From NCBI GenBank assembly GCA_951812395.1, contig CATOSD010000001.1, forward strand, positions 124,001-188,000: 64,000 bases of DNA, given 5' to 3'. Below the pieces are notes generated by a model, which saw only the letters and a list, made by a program, of their open reading frames with translations, was not told the origin of the DNA and ran no database searches. The position numbers and the translations under genes are program-made. The DNA is from an uncultured Dehalococcoidia bacterium (lineage in GTDB: Bacteria; Chloroflexota; Dehalococcoidia; Lucifugimonadales; CATOSD01). Of the stretch, positions 27,722 to 35,319 are shown piece by piece (positions within the stretch are counted from its first letter, which is position 1; each line of letters begins with the position of its first letter).

Positions 27722-27727
27722 TATAAT
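27722..27727 (+). promoter_or_regulatory. Consensus -10 box of the Phd/VapC operon
   Basis: A perfect TATAAT lies 29 bases before the antitoxin ATG. No good -35 hexamer is seen at 16-18 bases upstream, which is common where the antitoxin pair represses its own promoter. The RBS CGGAGGAAG follows at 27743. Confidence 0.5.
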
Positions 27728-27755
27728 GGACTATGCAAATCATCGGAGGAAGACA

Positions 27756-28034
27756 ATGCTCAATGCAGAATCCAAACGCGTCTGGACAATTGCAGAGGCC
27801 AAAGCCCGGCTGTCAGAGATTCTGCGACTTGCCGAAGAGGAGGGTCCCCAGCGCATCGGTACGCGCAAGTCCTTTGTCGTCGTGCCCGCCTCGGTCTGGG
27901 CGGAAAAGACACAGCCTCGCAAGCATTTGGGGCGCTGGCTTGTGGAGAACACTCCACGCGGAACGAACCTGGAGGTTCCACGTCAACGAGGAAGTCACCG
28001 CAGAATTCCGTTTATCGACGATCCATCAGAATGA
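27756..28034 (+). CDS. Phd/YefM-type antitoxin
   Basis: A 92-residue antitoxin. The core reads VWTIAEAKARLSEILRLAEE, then RIGTRKSFVVVPASVW, a Phd/YefM layout in which the toxin-binding tail (RWLVENTPRGTNLEVPRQ) follows. RBS CGGAGGAAG is well placed. The stop overlaps the toxin start by ATGA. Its toxin has been split by an insertion sequence, so the antitoxin is now probably unpaired. Confidence 0.85.
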   Translation: MLNAESKRVWTIAEAKARLSEILRLAEEEGPQRIGTRKSFVVVPASVWAEKTQPRKHLGRWLVENTPRGTNLEVPRQRGSHRRIPFIDDPSE

Positions 28035-28160
28035 GTGGTTATCTCCTGGACACGAACGTGATTTCGGAACCTACGAAAGAAAACCCGAACCCAACCGTAA
28101 TAGACTTTCTGCACGCACATGACAATCTGTGGCTGTCGGTTATCGTGGTAGAAGAGCTAG
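28031..28160 (+). pseudogene. 5' part of a vapC-type PIN toxin, split by an IS
   Basis: The ATG at 28031 overlaps the antitoxin stop. The fragment reads MSGYLLDTNVISEPTKENPN, then FLHAHDNLWLSVIVVEEL, holding the first PIN aspartate (LDTNVISE) and the Glu region. The frame then enters the insertion sequence at 28161 and stops within three codons. The rest of the gene resumes at 29359 after the element. Joining the two at one copy of CTAG restores VVEELELGVQLLPEGRRR in frame. Confidence 0.9.
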
Positions 28161-29358
28161 GGAACCTCTGAACAACTGAGGTCATCTCGTATGTGATGGA
28201 CAGTAAGTGGGCTGTCCGAGGTATTTCTTCCTCCTACGGTGTGTCGATAGAGGTCTTGTGGTCCTGAAACGGCTCTGCTAAGGCGTATCTGCGTTCGTTT
28301 GTCCAGCTTGGGCGCACTCCGCCCTTGTCAGGCTGCCAAGTACCGCTCCGCCCTTATCAAGTTCGTCATTCCCAGTAGCAACGCCAGTCGTTGCGTGTTC
28401 TTTGCCAACCCTCGGTAACGCACCTTGGCGTATCCAAAGTGGCGCTTCACGTACAGGAACGGATGCTCCACCTTCGCCCTGGTCGACGCCTTGCGCTTCT
28501 CCACTAGCACCTCATAGCTTCCCGGCTCCAGTTGCCGACGTCTCCCGGGTCTCAGCGCTACCTGCCAGTCCACATCCAACTCGCGGTTCTCCAATCGCTT
28601 GCCGACTCCCTGATACCCCGCATCGCCCCACACCCGATTCTCTCCACCGTGCAGTAGCCGGTGAGCCTCCGTCACGTCATGAACGTTCGCAGGTGTCGTC
28701 GTTACGCTATGTACTACTCCCGTCTCAGCGTCCGCACCGATGTGTACCTTCATCCCGAAGTGCCACTCATTCCCCTTCTTCGTTTGACGCATCTCAGGGT
28801 CTCGCTCACCTGCACGATTCTTCGTCGACGATGGCGCCTCAATGATGCTCGCGTCCACAATCGTTCCCTCCCGAAGCCGCAGCCCCCGGGACTCCAGGTG
28901 ACGGTTGATCTCCTCGAACAGAACCTGTCCCAACTCGTGCTCTTCCAGCAGATGGCGGAAGTTCAGGATCGTCGTCTCGTCCGGGAGCGGGCCTGACAGC
29001 CTCAACCCTACGAACCGTCTCACCGACTCGACCTCGTAGAGCATGTCCTCCATACCAGGATCACTAAGGTTGTAGAACGCCTGCACACAGTGAATCCGCA
29101 GCATCACAGATAACTCATAAGGTCGCCGGCCCCGGCCTGCCTTGGGATAGAACGGGCGGATGCGTTCTACGAGCTGCTCCCACGGGATCAGACCGTCCAT
29201 GCGCTCAAGGAATATCTCCCGCCGGGTCTTGCGCTTCTTGCTCTCGTACTCCAAGTCGGCAAATGTTGGCTGGTCCATCGTGTCTTCACCCCAAACATCT
29301 CTGCTTTGTGTATGGCATTTTACTATGCCACAACACACCAGACTTGTTCAGAGTATCC
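28161..29358. mobile_element. Complete IS5-type insertion sequence, 1198 bp
   Basis: The element is bounded by near-matching inverted repeats, GGAACCTCTGAACAA at the left and, read from the right end, GGATACTCTGAACAA (13 of 15 match). Both sides carry a CTAG target duplication (28157-28160 and 29359-29362), the preferred target of the IS5 group. One transposase gene fills it, on the minus strand. The element is inserted in a PIN toxin gene whose frame is exactly restored by excision of the element plus one CTAG. Confidence 0.93.
28328..29278 (-). CDS. IS5-family transposase
   Basis: A 316-residue DDE transposase. Catalytic acids are visible: Asp142 (TIVDASIIEAPSS), Asp219 (VWGDAGYQGVGK) and Glu271 (RAKVEHPFLYVKRHFGY), the last in the IS5-type Y/K-rich context. 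The N-terminal half has FERI-like DNA-binding helices and GLRLSGPLPDETTILNFRH. I start at MDQPTFADLE (29278), the usual family start; the frame is open to 29338. Gene looks intact, so the element may still be active. Confidence 0.93.
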   Translation of the reverse strand: MDQPTFADLEYESKKRKTRREIFLERMDGLIPWEQLVERIRPFYPKAGRGRRPYELSVMLRIHCVQAFYNLSDPGMEDMLYEVESVRRFVGLRLSGPLPDETTILNFRHLLEEHELGQVLFEEINRHLESRGLRLREGTIVDASIIEAPSSTKNRAGERDPEMRQTKKGNEWHFGMKVHIGADAETGVVHSVTTTPANVHDVTEAHRLLHGGENRVWGDAGYQGVGKRLENRELDVDWQVALRPGRRRQLEPGSYEVLVEKRKASTRAKVEHPFLYVKRHFGYAKVRYRGLAKNTQRLALLLGMTNLIRAERYLAA

Positions 29359-29652
29359 CTAGAGCTGGGGGTGCAACTACTTCCAGAAGGGCGACGCCGT
29401 AGGGAACTGAGGGCATGGTTGACCTCGCTCCTGGCGGATTTCCAGGGTCGCGTCTCTCCCATTGGGAGGCGGGAAGCCGAATGGGCTGCGAGATTTCAGG
29501 CCCAGGTACATCGAAGTGGTGGGCAGTTAGAACTCGGCGATGCGCTTATCGCCGGGACCGCAATGGCCAACGACATGGCTATCGTCTCGCGCAACATTCG
29601 GGACTTCGAGAGTCTCGATGTCGAGGTGTTCAACCCATGGGGTCAGCCATGA
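29359..29652 (+). pseudogene. 3' part of the split vapC-type PIN toxin
   Basis: This fragment resumes the PIN protein: LELGVQLLPEGRRRRELRAW, then LELGDALIAGTAMANDMAIV and SRNIRDFESLDVEVFNPW. It contains the late PIN acids (GDALIAG; NIRDF). It has no start of its own and depends on the piece at 28031-28160 on the other side of the IS. Confidence 0.9.
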
Positions 29653-29816
29653 CTGCCGGTATCGAGTCCGGCGGCAGGCAAGCCACGTTAGATTAGCTTG
29701 CGCTCGTGGGTGGGTTGAAGTAACGTTGTCGCGAACCGCGTGGGCCGCATGGACGAGCTTGTGCGCCCCGCGCGAGCGCGGGCCCTCCTGCACAGGGCGC
29801 CGACGCAGGCAGGGTA

Positions 29817-31067
29817 ATGAACCGGTACTTTCCCGCGCTGAAGCATCGCGACTTCAGGACCGTCTGGACGGCGGGCATGGCCGCCTCCGCCGCCGCGTGG
29901 GCGCTGATCATCGCGCGCGGCTGGCTGGCCTACGACCTCTCCGACTCCTCGCTTTCGGTGGGCATCGTCACGTTCATGGCGATGATCCCGCGAGTTGTCG
30001 TCACGCCCTTCACCGGCTACCTGAGCGACCGCTTCGACCGGCGCAACGTGCTCGCCGCCATGTTCGGCCTGAACCTGGTCCACAACGTAGTGCTCGTGGT
30101 GGTGGTGCTGCTGGGCACGGTGGAGGTGTGGCACCTGGTGATCCTGGCGTTCGTGAACGGGTCGGCGCGCGCCGCGCACATGCCCGCCGCCCAGGCGCTG
30201 ATTCCCAACGTCGTGCCGCGCCATCTGCTTCTCAACGCAATCGCGCTCAACCAGGCCACCAACCACGGCGCGCGGCTGCTGGGGCCACTGAGCATTCTGC
30301 CGCTCGTCGCGTTCGTCGGCGTAGAGAGCGCGTTCGTCCTCTGCACCGGCTTCTACGCCGTGAGCCTCGTGCAGGCGTTGCGGGTGCGCACGGCGTCCAC
30401 TGGCGAGATGGACCGCCGTAAGGCGTTAATCAGCAACCTCACTGAGGGGCTGTTCTACGTGTACCGCACGCCCATCATGCGCAGCATGGTGATTATCGCG
30501 GTGCTCCACTGCGGGCTGACCATGGCGTTCGAGTCGCTGCTGCCGGTGCTGTCGGCGCGGCAGCTCGGCAGCGAGGGAGCTACGGCGTTCACCTACCTGA
30601 TGATGGCCGTGGGCGGCGGCGCGCTGGTGTCCGTTTCGATACTCGCCGGTATTCAGAGCGAGCAGAGGCGCGGGCAGGCGTTCCTGTACCTCGGCATATT
30701 CAGCGGGCTGTGTCCGGCGATTCTCGCGGCGTCGATCAACCTGCCCATGGCGCTGGTCGCCGCGGCCGGAATGGGCGCGGCGCAGGGTGGGTTCATGACG
30801 CTGACGCACACCATCATCCAGTCGGTCGTGCCCGACGGAGTGCGGGGCCGCGTGGCCGGGGTATACTCGATGCACGTGGGCGCGCTGATGGCCTCAGTGA
30901 ACCTGCTGAACGGATTCCTGGCCGACTACATCGACCCGGCGCTGCTGCTCTGGGTGACCGGAGCCGCGTTCATAGTCTCGGTGCTGGCGAGCTGGCGCAG
31001 CCAGATATTCCGCGGCATCTACACGCACGGGCTGCGGCGTGAGCTGTACGTCCCGCAGGCGGCGTAG
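29817..31067 (+). CDS. MFS exporter (MFS_3 / EntS-like)
   Basis: A 416-residue transporter with about 12 hydrophobic segments. The start (MNRYFPALKHRDFRTVWTAG) and TGYLSDRFDRRNVLAAMFG (motif A) are typical of the EntS-like MFS branch, as is the late VVPDGVRGRVAGVYSMHVGA. Members export siderophores, macrolides or other small molecules; the cargo here is unknown. Its ATG lies 165 bases after the split vapC. The next genes form a separate toxin-antitoxin-like pair. Confidence 0.9.
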   Translation: MNRYFPALKHRDFRTVWTAGMAASAAAWALIIARGWLAYDLSDSSLSVGIVTFMAMIPRVVVTPFTGYLSDRFDRRNVLAAMFGLNLVHNVVLVVVVLLGTVEVWHLVILAFVNGSARAAHMPAAQALIPNVVPRHLLLNAIALNQATNHGARLLGPLSILPLVAFVGVESAFVLCTGFYAVSLVQALRVRTASTGEMDRRKALISNLTEGLFYVYRTPIMRSMVIIAVLHCGLTMAFESLLPVLSARQLGSEGATAFTYLMMAVGGGALVSVSILAGIQSEQRRGQAFLYLGIFSGLCPAILAASINLPMALVAAAGMGAAQGGFMTLTHTIIQSVVPDGVRGRVAGVYSMHVGALMASVNLLNGFLADYIDPALLLWVTGAAFIVSVLASWRSQIFRGIYTHGLRRELYVPQAA

Positions 31068-31101
31068 CGGGCGCGGAGGTAATGGAAGTCGAGGTGGTCG
31101 C

Positions 31102-31341
31102 ATGATGAACTGGAGTAAGTGTCCGGCAGTGGAAAGTGTACCCGGCCGACTTGGAGGGGCCTGGGTGTTTACCAACACGCGCGTGCCCGTATCAGCCCTG
31201 TTCGGCAACTTGGCGGAGGGGGTCACTGTGAATGAGTTCCTGGACTGGTTCCACGGCGTAGAGGAATGGCATGTCAGGGAGGTACTGGAGCACGTGGTCA
31301 GTGGCCTCGACGCCAGCGTAAGGCATGAGAGTACTGTTTGA
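31102..31341 (+). CDS. DUF433 protein, antitoxin-like
   Basis: A 79-residue protein with the DUF433 pattern: a beta segment giving WVFTNTRVPVSALFGNLAEG, then VNEFLDWF...VREVLEHV. DUF433 proteins are helix-turn-helix-type antitoxin partners of DUF5615 PIN-like proteins, and exactly such a gene follows with a 17-base overlap. The start at 31102 follows GGAGG..GAGGTGGTC. It would bind the toxin and the operon promoter. Confidence 0.85.
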   Translation: MMNWSKCPAVESVPGRLGGAWVFTNTRVPVSALFGNLAEGVTVNEFLDWFHGVEEWHVREVLEHVVSGLDASVRHESTV

Positions 31342-31642
31342 CCAAAGCGCCCCCAGGCCGCTCCGCGTTCACCTTCCGGAACACTCCATCGACACAGCAG
31401 CAGAGTTGGGATGGTCCCAACTAGGTAATGGCGAGTTGTTGGCCCGCGCGGAAGGTGAAGCCTACGACCTCCTCATTACCGCCGACCAGAACATGCAGGA
31501 TCAACAGAACCTCACCGGCAGGCAGCTCGCAATTGTCGTCCCGGGTTCAAGCAGATGGCCCAGGGTGCGACAGAGGATAGACGCCGTTCGCGCCGCTGTC
31601 GAGCAGATTCAACCGGGAGAATTGAAAGAAGTGCCTATCTGA
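31325..31642 (+). CDS. DUF5615 PIN-like toxin
   Basis: A 105-residue PIN-like protein. It begins MRVLFDQSAPRPLRVHLPEH, where Asp6 is the first acid; LLARAEGEAYDLLITADQNM contributes the others (Glu, Asp). DUF5615 proteins pair with DUF433 antitoxins and are predicted RNases. The start lies inside the antitoxin gene, giving coupled translation. It looks intact. Confidence 0.85.
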   Translation: MRVLFDQSAPRPLRVHLPEHSIDTAAELGWSQLGNGELLARAEGEAYDLLITADQNMQDQQNLTGRQLAIVVPGSSRWPRVRQRIDAVRAAVEQIQPGELKEVPI

Positions 31643-31688
31643 ATGCTGTGGGCGGGGACACGCGACTCAAGATGAAGGAGCTGACACC

Positions 31689-32027
31689 ATGAAGATGTAC
31701 ACCTGGACTCGTTGAAGCACCTGCAAGAGGGTGAAGGCGTTGCTTTCACAGGAAGGGGTGGAGGTCGAGGAGCGGGACTTTTTCAAGGAGCCGTTCGACG
31801 AGGCCGAGCTTCGCGGGCTGCTGGGCGACGACTCGCCGCGGGACATATTCTCGTGGCGCAGCCCGTCGGTGAAGAAGATGGGGCTGGACAGGGACGCGCT
31901 CTCCGACGACGACCTGGTCCGTCTGATGGTGGAGGAGCCGCGGCTGGTGCGGCGTCCGCTGCTGGAGGTTGACGGGCGGCTGGTCGTCGGCGCCGCGAAG
32001 AACGCCGCCGATCTGGCGAAGGGGTAG
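31689..32027 (+). CDS. ArsC/Spx-family thioredoxin-fold protein with TGA at the active-site Cys
   Basis: From ATG 31689 the frame reads MKMYTWTR, TGA (31713-31715), STCKRVKALLSQEGVEVEER, DFFKEPFDEAELRGLL and on to LEVDGRLVVGAAKNAADLAKG, 112 residues if TGA is decoded. Relatives have YTxxxCSTCRKAKxxL, where the first Cys of CxxC is redox active. TGA sits exactly there, giving UxxC if it encodes selenocysteine. Alternatives are a nonsense mutation or an error; a GTG at 31731 would give a protein without the redox site. Short stems (CACC/GGTG; GCAA/TTGC) follow the TGA but are not a convincing SECIS hairpin. Confidence 0.6.
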
Positions 32028-32154
32028 CGGCAACCGCCAACGGGCAGACTTGAAACCTGCCCCTACGAGGACTCGCCGAAGGAGATGAGGCACGCTGGGA
32101 ACTGCACCGCCCCAGATTCCTCGGCTACGCTCGAAATGATAAGGGAAAGAGGGC

Positions 32155-34008
32155 CTACGGCGCGGTATCGACCGGGACTATGTACACGCCCTTGGCCCTG
32201 GGGAGCAGCGAGCTCTCGTAGTTCAGGTGGGTCTCCACCGCGACCCTGAAGCGTCCGCCGTCCAGCCGCTGGAGCGCGAACGGCACGGGGTTCCAGCCCA
32301 CCATCTGCAGCAGCCGCTCCTTGCGGCCCACTTCCCAGTCCAGTCCGCCGCCTTCGATTCGCAGCACGTTCGCGGTCATGGCGAAGTCGTCGGCAACCTC
32401 CTTGCCGGTTACGAACAGCGTCATGGACTCGTCCGGCGACTCGCCGTCGGCGGTCAGGGCGAACCAGCTAAGCAGGTGGTCCCAGGCCACCACTCGTGCG
32501 TAGCCGCCGGGATCGCTGTGGAAGCCGCTCCCCGACAGGGCCACGCTCCACAGCCCGCCGCCCTCGTCCCTGAAACCGTACAGCGAGTTGAGCATGTGCG
32601 CGCCGTCTTCGCTGAACCGGGGAGAGCCGCCGTACAGCCGACCGTTGTCCGGCGGATCGGGAAAGCGCGACAGCGGATACTCCAGCAGGCGGTAGTCGCC
32701 GGGGCGATCGAGATCGACGAGGTAGACGGACTGCCAGCGCGGGTCCGGCGTCGGGCCGTCGGGCGCGGGCCAGCCTTCGGAGCTGACCAGCCACCGGCGG
32801 GCGTCGTCCGGCAGCGGTTGCGCCATCAGTGGTATGCCGGGCGCCGTGTGCAGGTGCTCGGCCGAGCCGTCGGCGGCGATACGCAGCAGCCGGTAGCGTT
32901 GCGCCTTCTCCGGTTCCAGCGAACGCCGCATCACCACGTAGTGGCCGGACTCGCCGCTGCCCTGCGGAAAGGCGCGCGGCGCGTAGAGGGTGTCGCAGTC
33001 GTCCAGCCAGGGCGCGCCAAGCTCACGGGCGCGCTCTGCGACCCAGTAGCCCTCGAACCCGAAGTAGCTCAGCCCCTCGCCGGCGCCCGTGCGGACCTCA
33101 CGCCAGAGGCGCTCGCCGTAGCCCGGCGTGGACGTGGCCGTGCCCTCTGGGTCGGCGGTGTGCCCGGGCGTGAAGCGGAACCCCGCGGACTCATGCAGAG
33201 CGCGGTATCCGGCGTCGCGGACGCTTTCGGCGTACACGCCGCACTGCTTGCGGGCGAGCGCGGGCGCTGGGTAGCGCTGGTCGTCGAAAGGGAGCGCGAG
33301 TATCTCGGCCTCGAACTCTTTCGCAAGGTCGGAGCCGGGGGCGTTTAGCGCCCTCGCGTTCACGTGGAAGTGGGTCGGCGGGGGCAGGCCGTCGCCGTCG
33401 CGCCGCCACTCCGACGGTGCCTCGCTGGGAATCACGAGCAGCGTGCCGTCGGGGAACAGCTCGGCCGCCACGCCCTCAGTCTGCCGGCCGGCGAGGAACT
33501 CGAACCGCACGGCGTGGAACAGGCCGTGGTCGAATGCATCCGGGGCGAGTCGGGCGGCCAGGTCCGGGTCGAGCGGCGCGCCCATGGCCTGCAACCTGTG
33601 CAGCCGGTGAACGGGGTGCTCGCCGAGCTGTTCCGGCGCGAGGGCGAGGGGGTCGAGGTAGCGCGCGCCGTCGTCGTGGGCGAGCCGGACCTTCGCCCTG
33701 CCCTGCCGCAACGTCAGCAGGTCGGGCCGGCCCTCAGCCGCTACCAAACGACCGTCCTCGGACGCCGCGAAGAAGTGCGGCTTGACTAGATCGTCGAACG
33801 GCGCCTCAGTGTTGTATTCGCCTCTGGGGGCCACCAAGGCGGCGGGGACTTGCACGCTCATGGAGTCGTCGGGGGCCTCGGACGCGGAAGCCGGGCTCGC
33901 GGGATCGTCTTTCAGGGTCGTGGTGTGGCAGGCGGCGGCGAGCAGAGCGAGCGCGGAAAGCGCGAGCACGAGCGCGCGGCGCGGGGCGGCCAGCGGCGCT
34001 ACTCCCAC
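32155..34008 (-). CDS. Large lipoprotein of unknown function
   Basis: A 617-residue secreted protein. It has a basic start, a hydrophobic helix and lipobox LLAAACH (Cys27). The mature part is rich in short strands with repeated WLVSSEGWPAPDG- and YLVDLDRPGDYRLLEY-type blocks, suggestive of a beta-propeller-like fold, but I do not recognise the family. The GTG start (34008) overlaps the hom stop by 10 bases, so it is the last gene of the rpsF operon by translation coupling. Acidic, outside the cell membrane. Confidence 0.65.
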   Translation of the reverse strand: MGVAPLAAPRRALVLALSALALLAAACHTTTLKDDPASPASASEAPDDSMSVQVPAALVAPRGEYNTEAPFDDLVKPHFFAASEDGRLVAAEGRPDLLTLRQGRAKVRLAHDDGARYLDPLALAPEQLGEHPVHRLHRLQAMGAPLDPDLAARLAPDAFDHGLFHAVRFEFLAGRQTEGVAAELFPDGTLLVIPSEAPSEWRRDGDGLPPPTHFHVNARALNAPGSDLAKEFEAEILALPFDDQRYPAPALARKQCGVYAESVRDAGYRALHESAGFRFTPGHTADPEGTATSTPGYGERLWREVRTGAGEGLSYFGFEGYWVAERARELGAPWLDDCDTLYAPRAFPQGSGESGHYVVMRRSLEPEKAQRYRLLRIAADGSAEHLHTAPGIPLMAQPLPDDARRWLVSSEGWPAPDGPTPDPRWQSVYLVDLDRPGDYRLLEYPLSRFPDPPDNGRLYGGSPRFSEDGAHMLNSLYGFRDEGGGLWSVALSGSGFHSDPGGYARVVAWDHLLSWFALTADGESPDESMTLFVTGKEVADDFAMTANVLRIEGGGLDWEVGRKERLLQMVGWNPVPFALQRLDGGRFRVAVETHLNYESSLLPRAKGVYIVPVDTAP

Positions 34009-35297
34009 TCCTCGACGCGGACGAGGTTGCCCACGTCGTTCACCACGTCCAGCTCGCTCAGCAGGCCAAGGGCGTTGGTCATCGCGGCCTCTCTGGCGCG
34101 GTGGGTCATCATCACTATCTCCGCGCGCTGAGCCGCCTCGTCGGTCTCCTTCTGGATGACCGAGGCGATGCTGATGTCGAGGTCGCCGAGCAGCTTGGCG
34201 ATCCGGGCGAACACGCCGGGTCGGTCGTCGACGTTGAGGCGCAGGTAGTACTTGGTCTCAAGGTCGGACATCGGGCTTACGCGCACGTTTTCCGACAGCC
34301 TGAGCGGAGTGGGCGGCGTGACGTTGCCGACGATGTTTCGGGCGATGCCGATTGCGTCGGCCACGACCGCGCTGGCGGTAGGCTCGGCTCCGGCGCCGGG
34401 GCCGGTGAACAACACGCGACCCACCATGTCGGCCTCCACTTCTACGGCGTTCAGCACTCCCTCGACCTTTGCGAGCATCACGTCGGAGGGCACGAACGCA
34501 GGGTGCACGTGGGCCTCCACCACGCCGTCACGCATGTTCGCTATGGCGAGCAGCTTTATGGTGTAGCCCAACTCCCTGGCGTACAGGAAGTCGCGCGCGT
34601 CGAGGCGGGTGATGCCCTCGCGGTACACGTCGCTATCCTTGATGCGGGCGCGAAAGGCGAGCGTGGACAGGATGGCCAGCTTGTAGGCGGCGTCGATGCC
34701 CTCGACGTCATTTGTGGGATCGGACTCCGCATAGCCGAGTTCCTGGGCCGCGCGCAGGGCATCGTCGAAGCCCACGCCCTGGTGCACCATCTGGGTGAGG
34801 ATGTAGTTGGTGGTGCCGTTGATGATGGCGTGGATGGAGGAAATCTCGTTGGACACGAGGTCGCGCAGCAGCGGGCCGATGATAGGGGTGCCGCCGGCCA
34901 CGCTGGCCTCGAACATCACCTGTACGCCCTTCTTGCGGGCCAGCGTGAGCAGGTCGGGACCCTGTTTGGCCATCACCTCTTTGTTGGCGGTTACGATGTG
35001 CTTGTCGAGCGATATGGCCTTGACAATGTAGTCCAGCGCGGGAGTCTGGCCGCCCATCACCTCGACAACGACGTCCACCGCCGGGTTGTCGAGAATGTCC
35101 TCGACCCTGGTGGTGACAAGGCTCGAGGGCACATCGAACGAGCGGGGCCTGGAGGGGTCCCTGACCAGCACGCCCTCCAGCGAGAGCTTGCAGCCGGCGA
35201 GCTGCCGGACGTGGTCGGCGCGCTCCACGAGGGTTCGAGCGACGCCGCCGCCCACTACGCCCAGGCCCAGCAAGCCTATGCCCACCGAGGTCTTCAT
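33999..35297 (-). CDS. hom: Homoserine dehydrogenase
   Basis: NAD(P)-dependent enzyme of 432 residues that reduces aspartate semialdehyde to homoserine, leading to threonine and methionine. The Rossmann motif is LLGLGVVGGGVA (11-16). The substrate region has INGTTNYILTQM and the ELGYAESDPTNDVEGIDAAYK stretch with the catalytic Lys/Asp pocket. A C-terminal ACT domain (YYLRLNVDDRPGVFARIAKL, near residue 350) should sense threonine. It sits downstream of the parvulin gene, 22 bases away, and overlaps the lipoprotein start. Confidence 0.95.
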   Translation of the reverse strand: MKTSVGIGLLGLGVVGGGVARTLVERADHVRQLAGCKLSLEGVLVRDPSRPRSFDVPSSLVTTRVEDILDNPAVDVVVEVMGGQTPALDYIVKAISLDKHIVTANKEVMAKQGPDLLTLARKKGVQVMFEASVAGGTPIIGPLLRDLVSNEISSIHAIINGTTNYILTQMVHQGVGFDDALRAAQELGYAESDPTNDVEGIDAAYKLAILSTLAFRARIKDSDVYREGITRLDARDFLYARELGYTIKLLAIANMRDGVVEAHVHPAFVPSDVMLAKVEGVLNAVEVEADMVGRVLFTGPGAGAEPTASAVVADAIGIARNIVGNVTPPTPLRLSENVRVSPMSDLETKYYLRLNVDDRPGVFARIAKLLGDLDISIASVIQKETDEAAQRAEIVMMTHRAREAAMTNALGLLSELDVVNDVGNLVRVEEWE

Positions 35298-35319
35298 GCG
35301 CGCGCCAGGCTCACGTTCC

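Larger units (their letters stand above)
26552..27755. other. Long stretch without a supported gene
   Basis: About 1.2 kb. Several frames of 70-140 codons exist on both strands (for instance 26595-26882 and 27025-27447, minus), but none has a ribosome site, recognisable domain or consistent codon bias. It includes a good promoter-like pair at 27037-27065 and an AT-richer patch at about 27225-27300. Base composition is less GC-biased than the flanks, fitting decayed or acquired DNA. Confidence 0.5.

Noticed and set aside
31731-32027. Treating the ArsC/Spx-like gene as starting at GTG 31731
   Set aside because: This would drop the redox-active motif, and coding sense clearly begins at ATG 31689.
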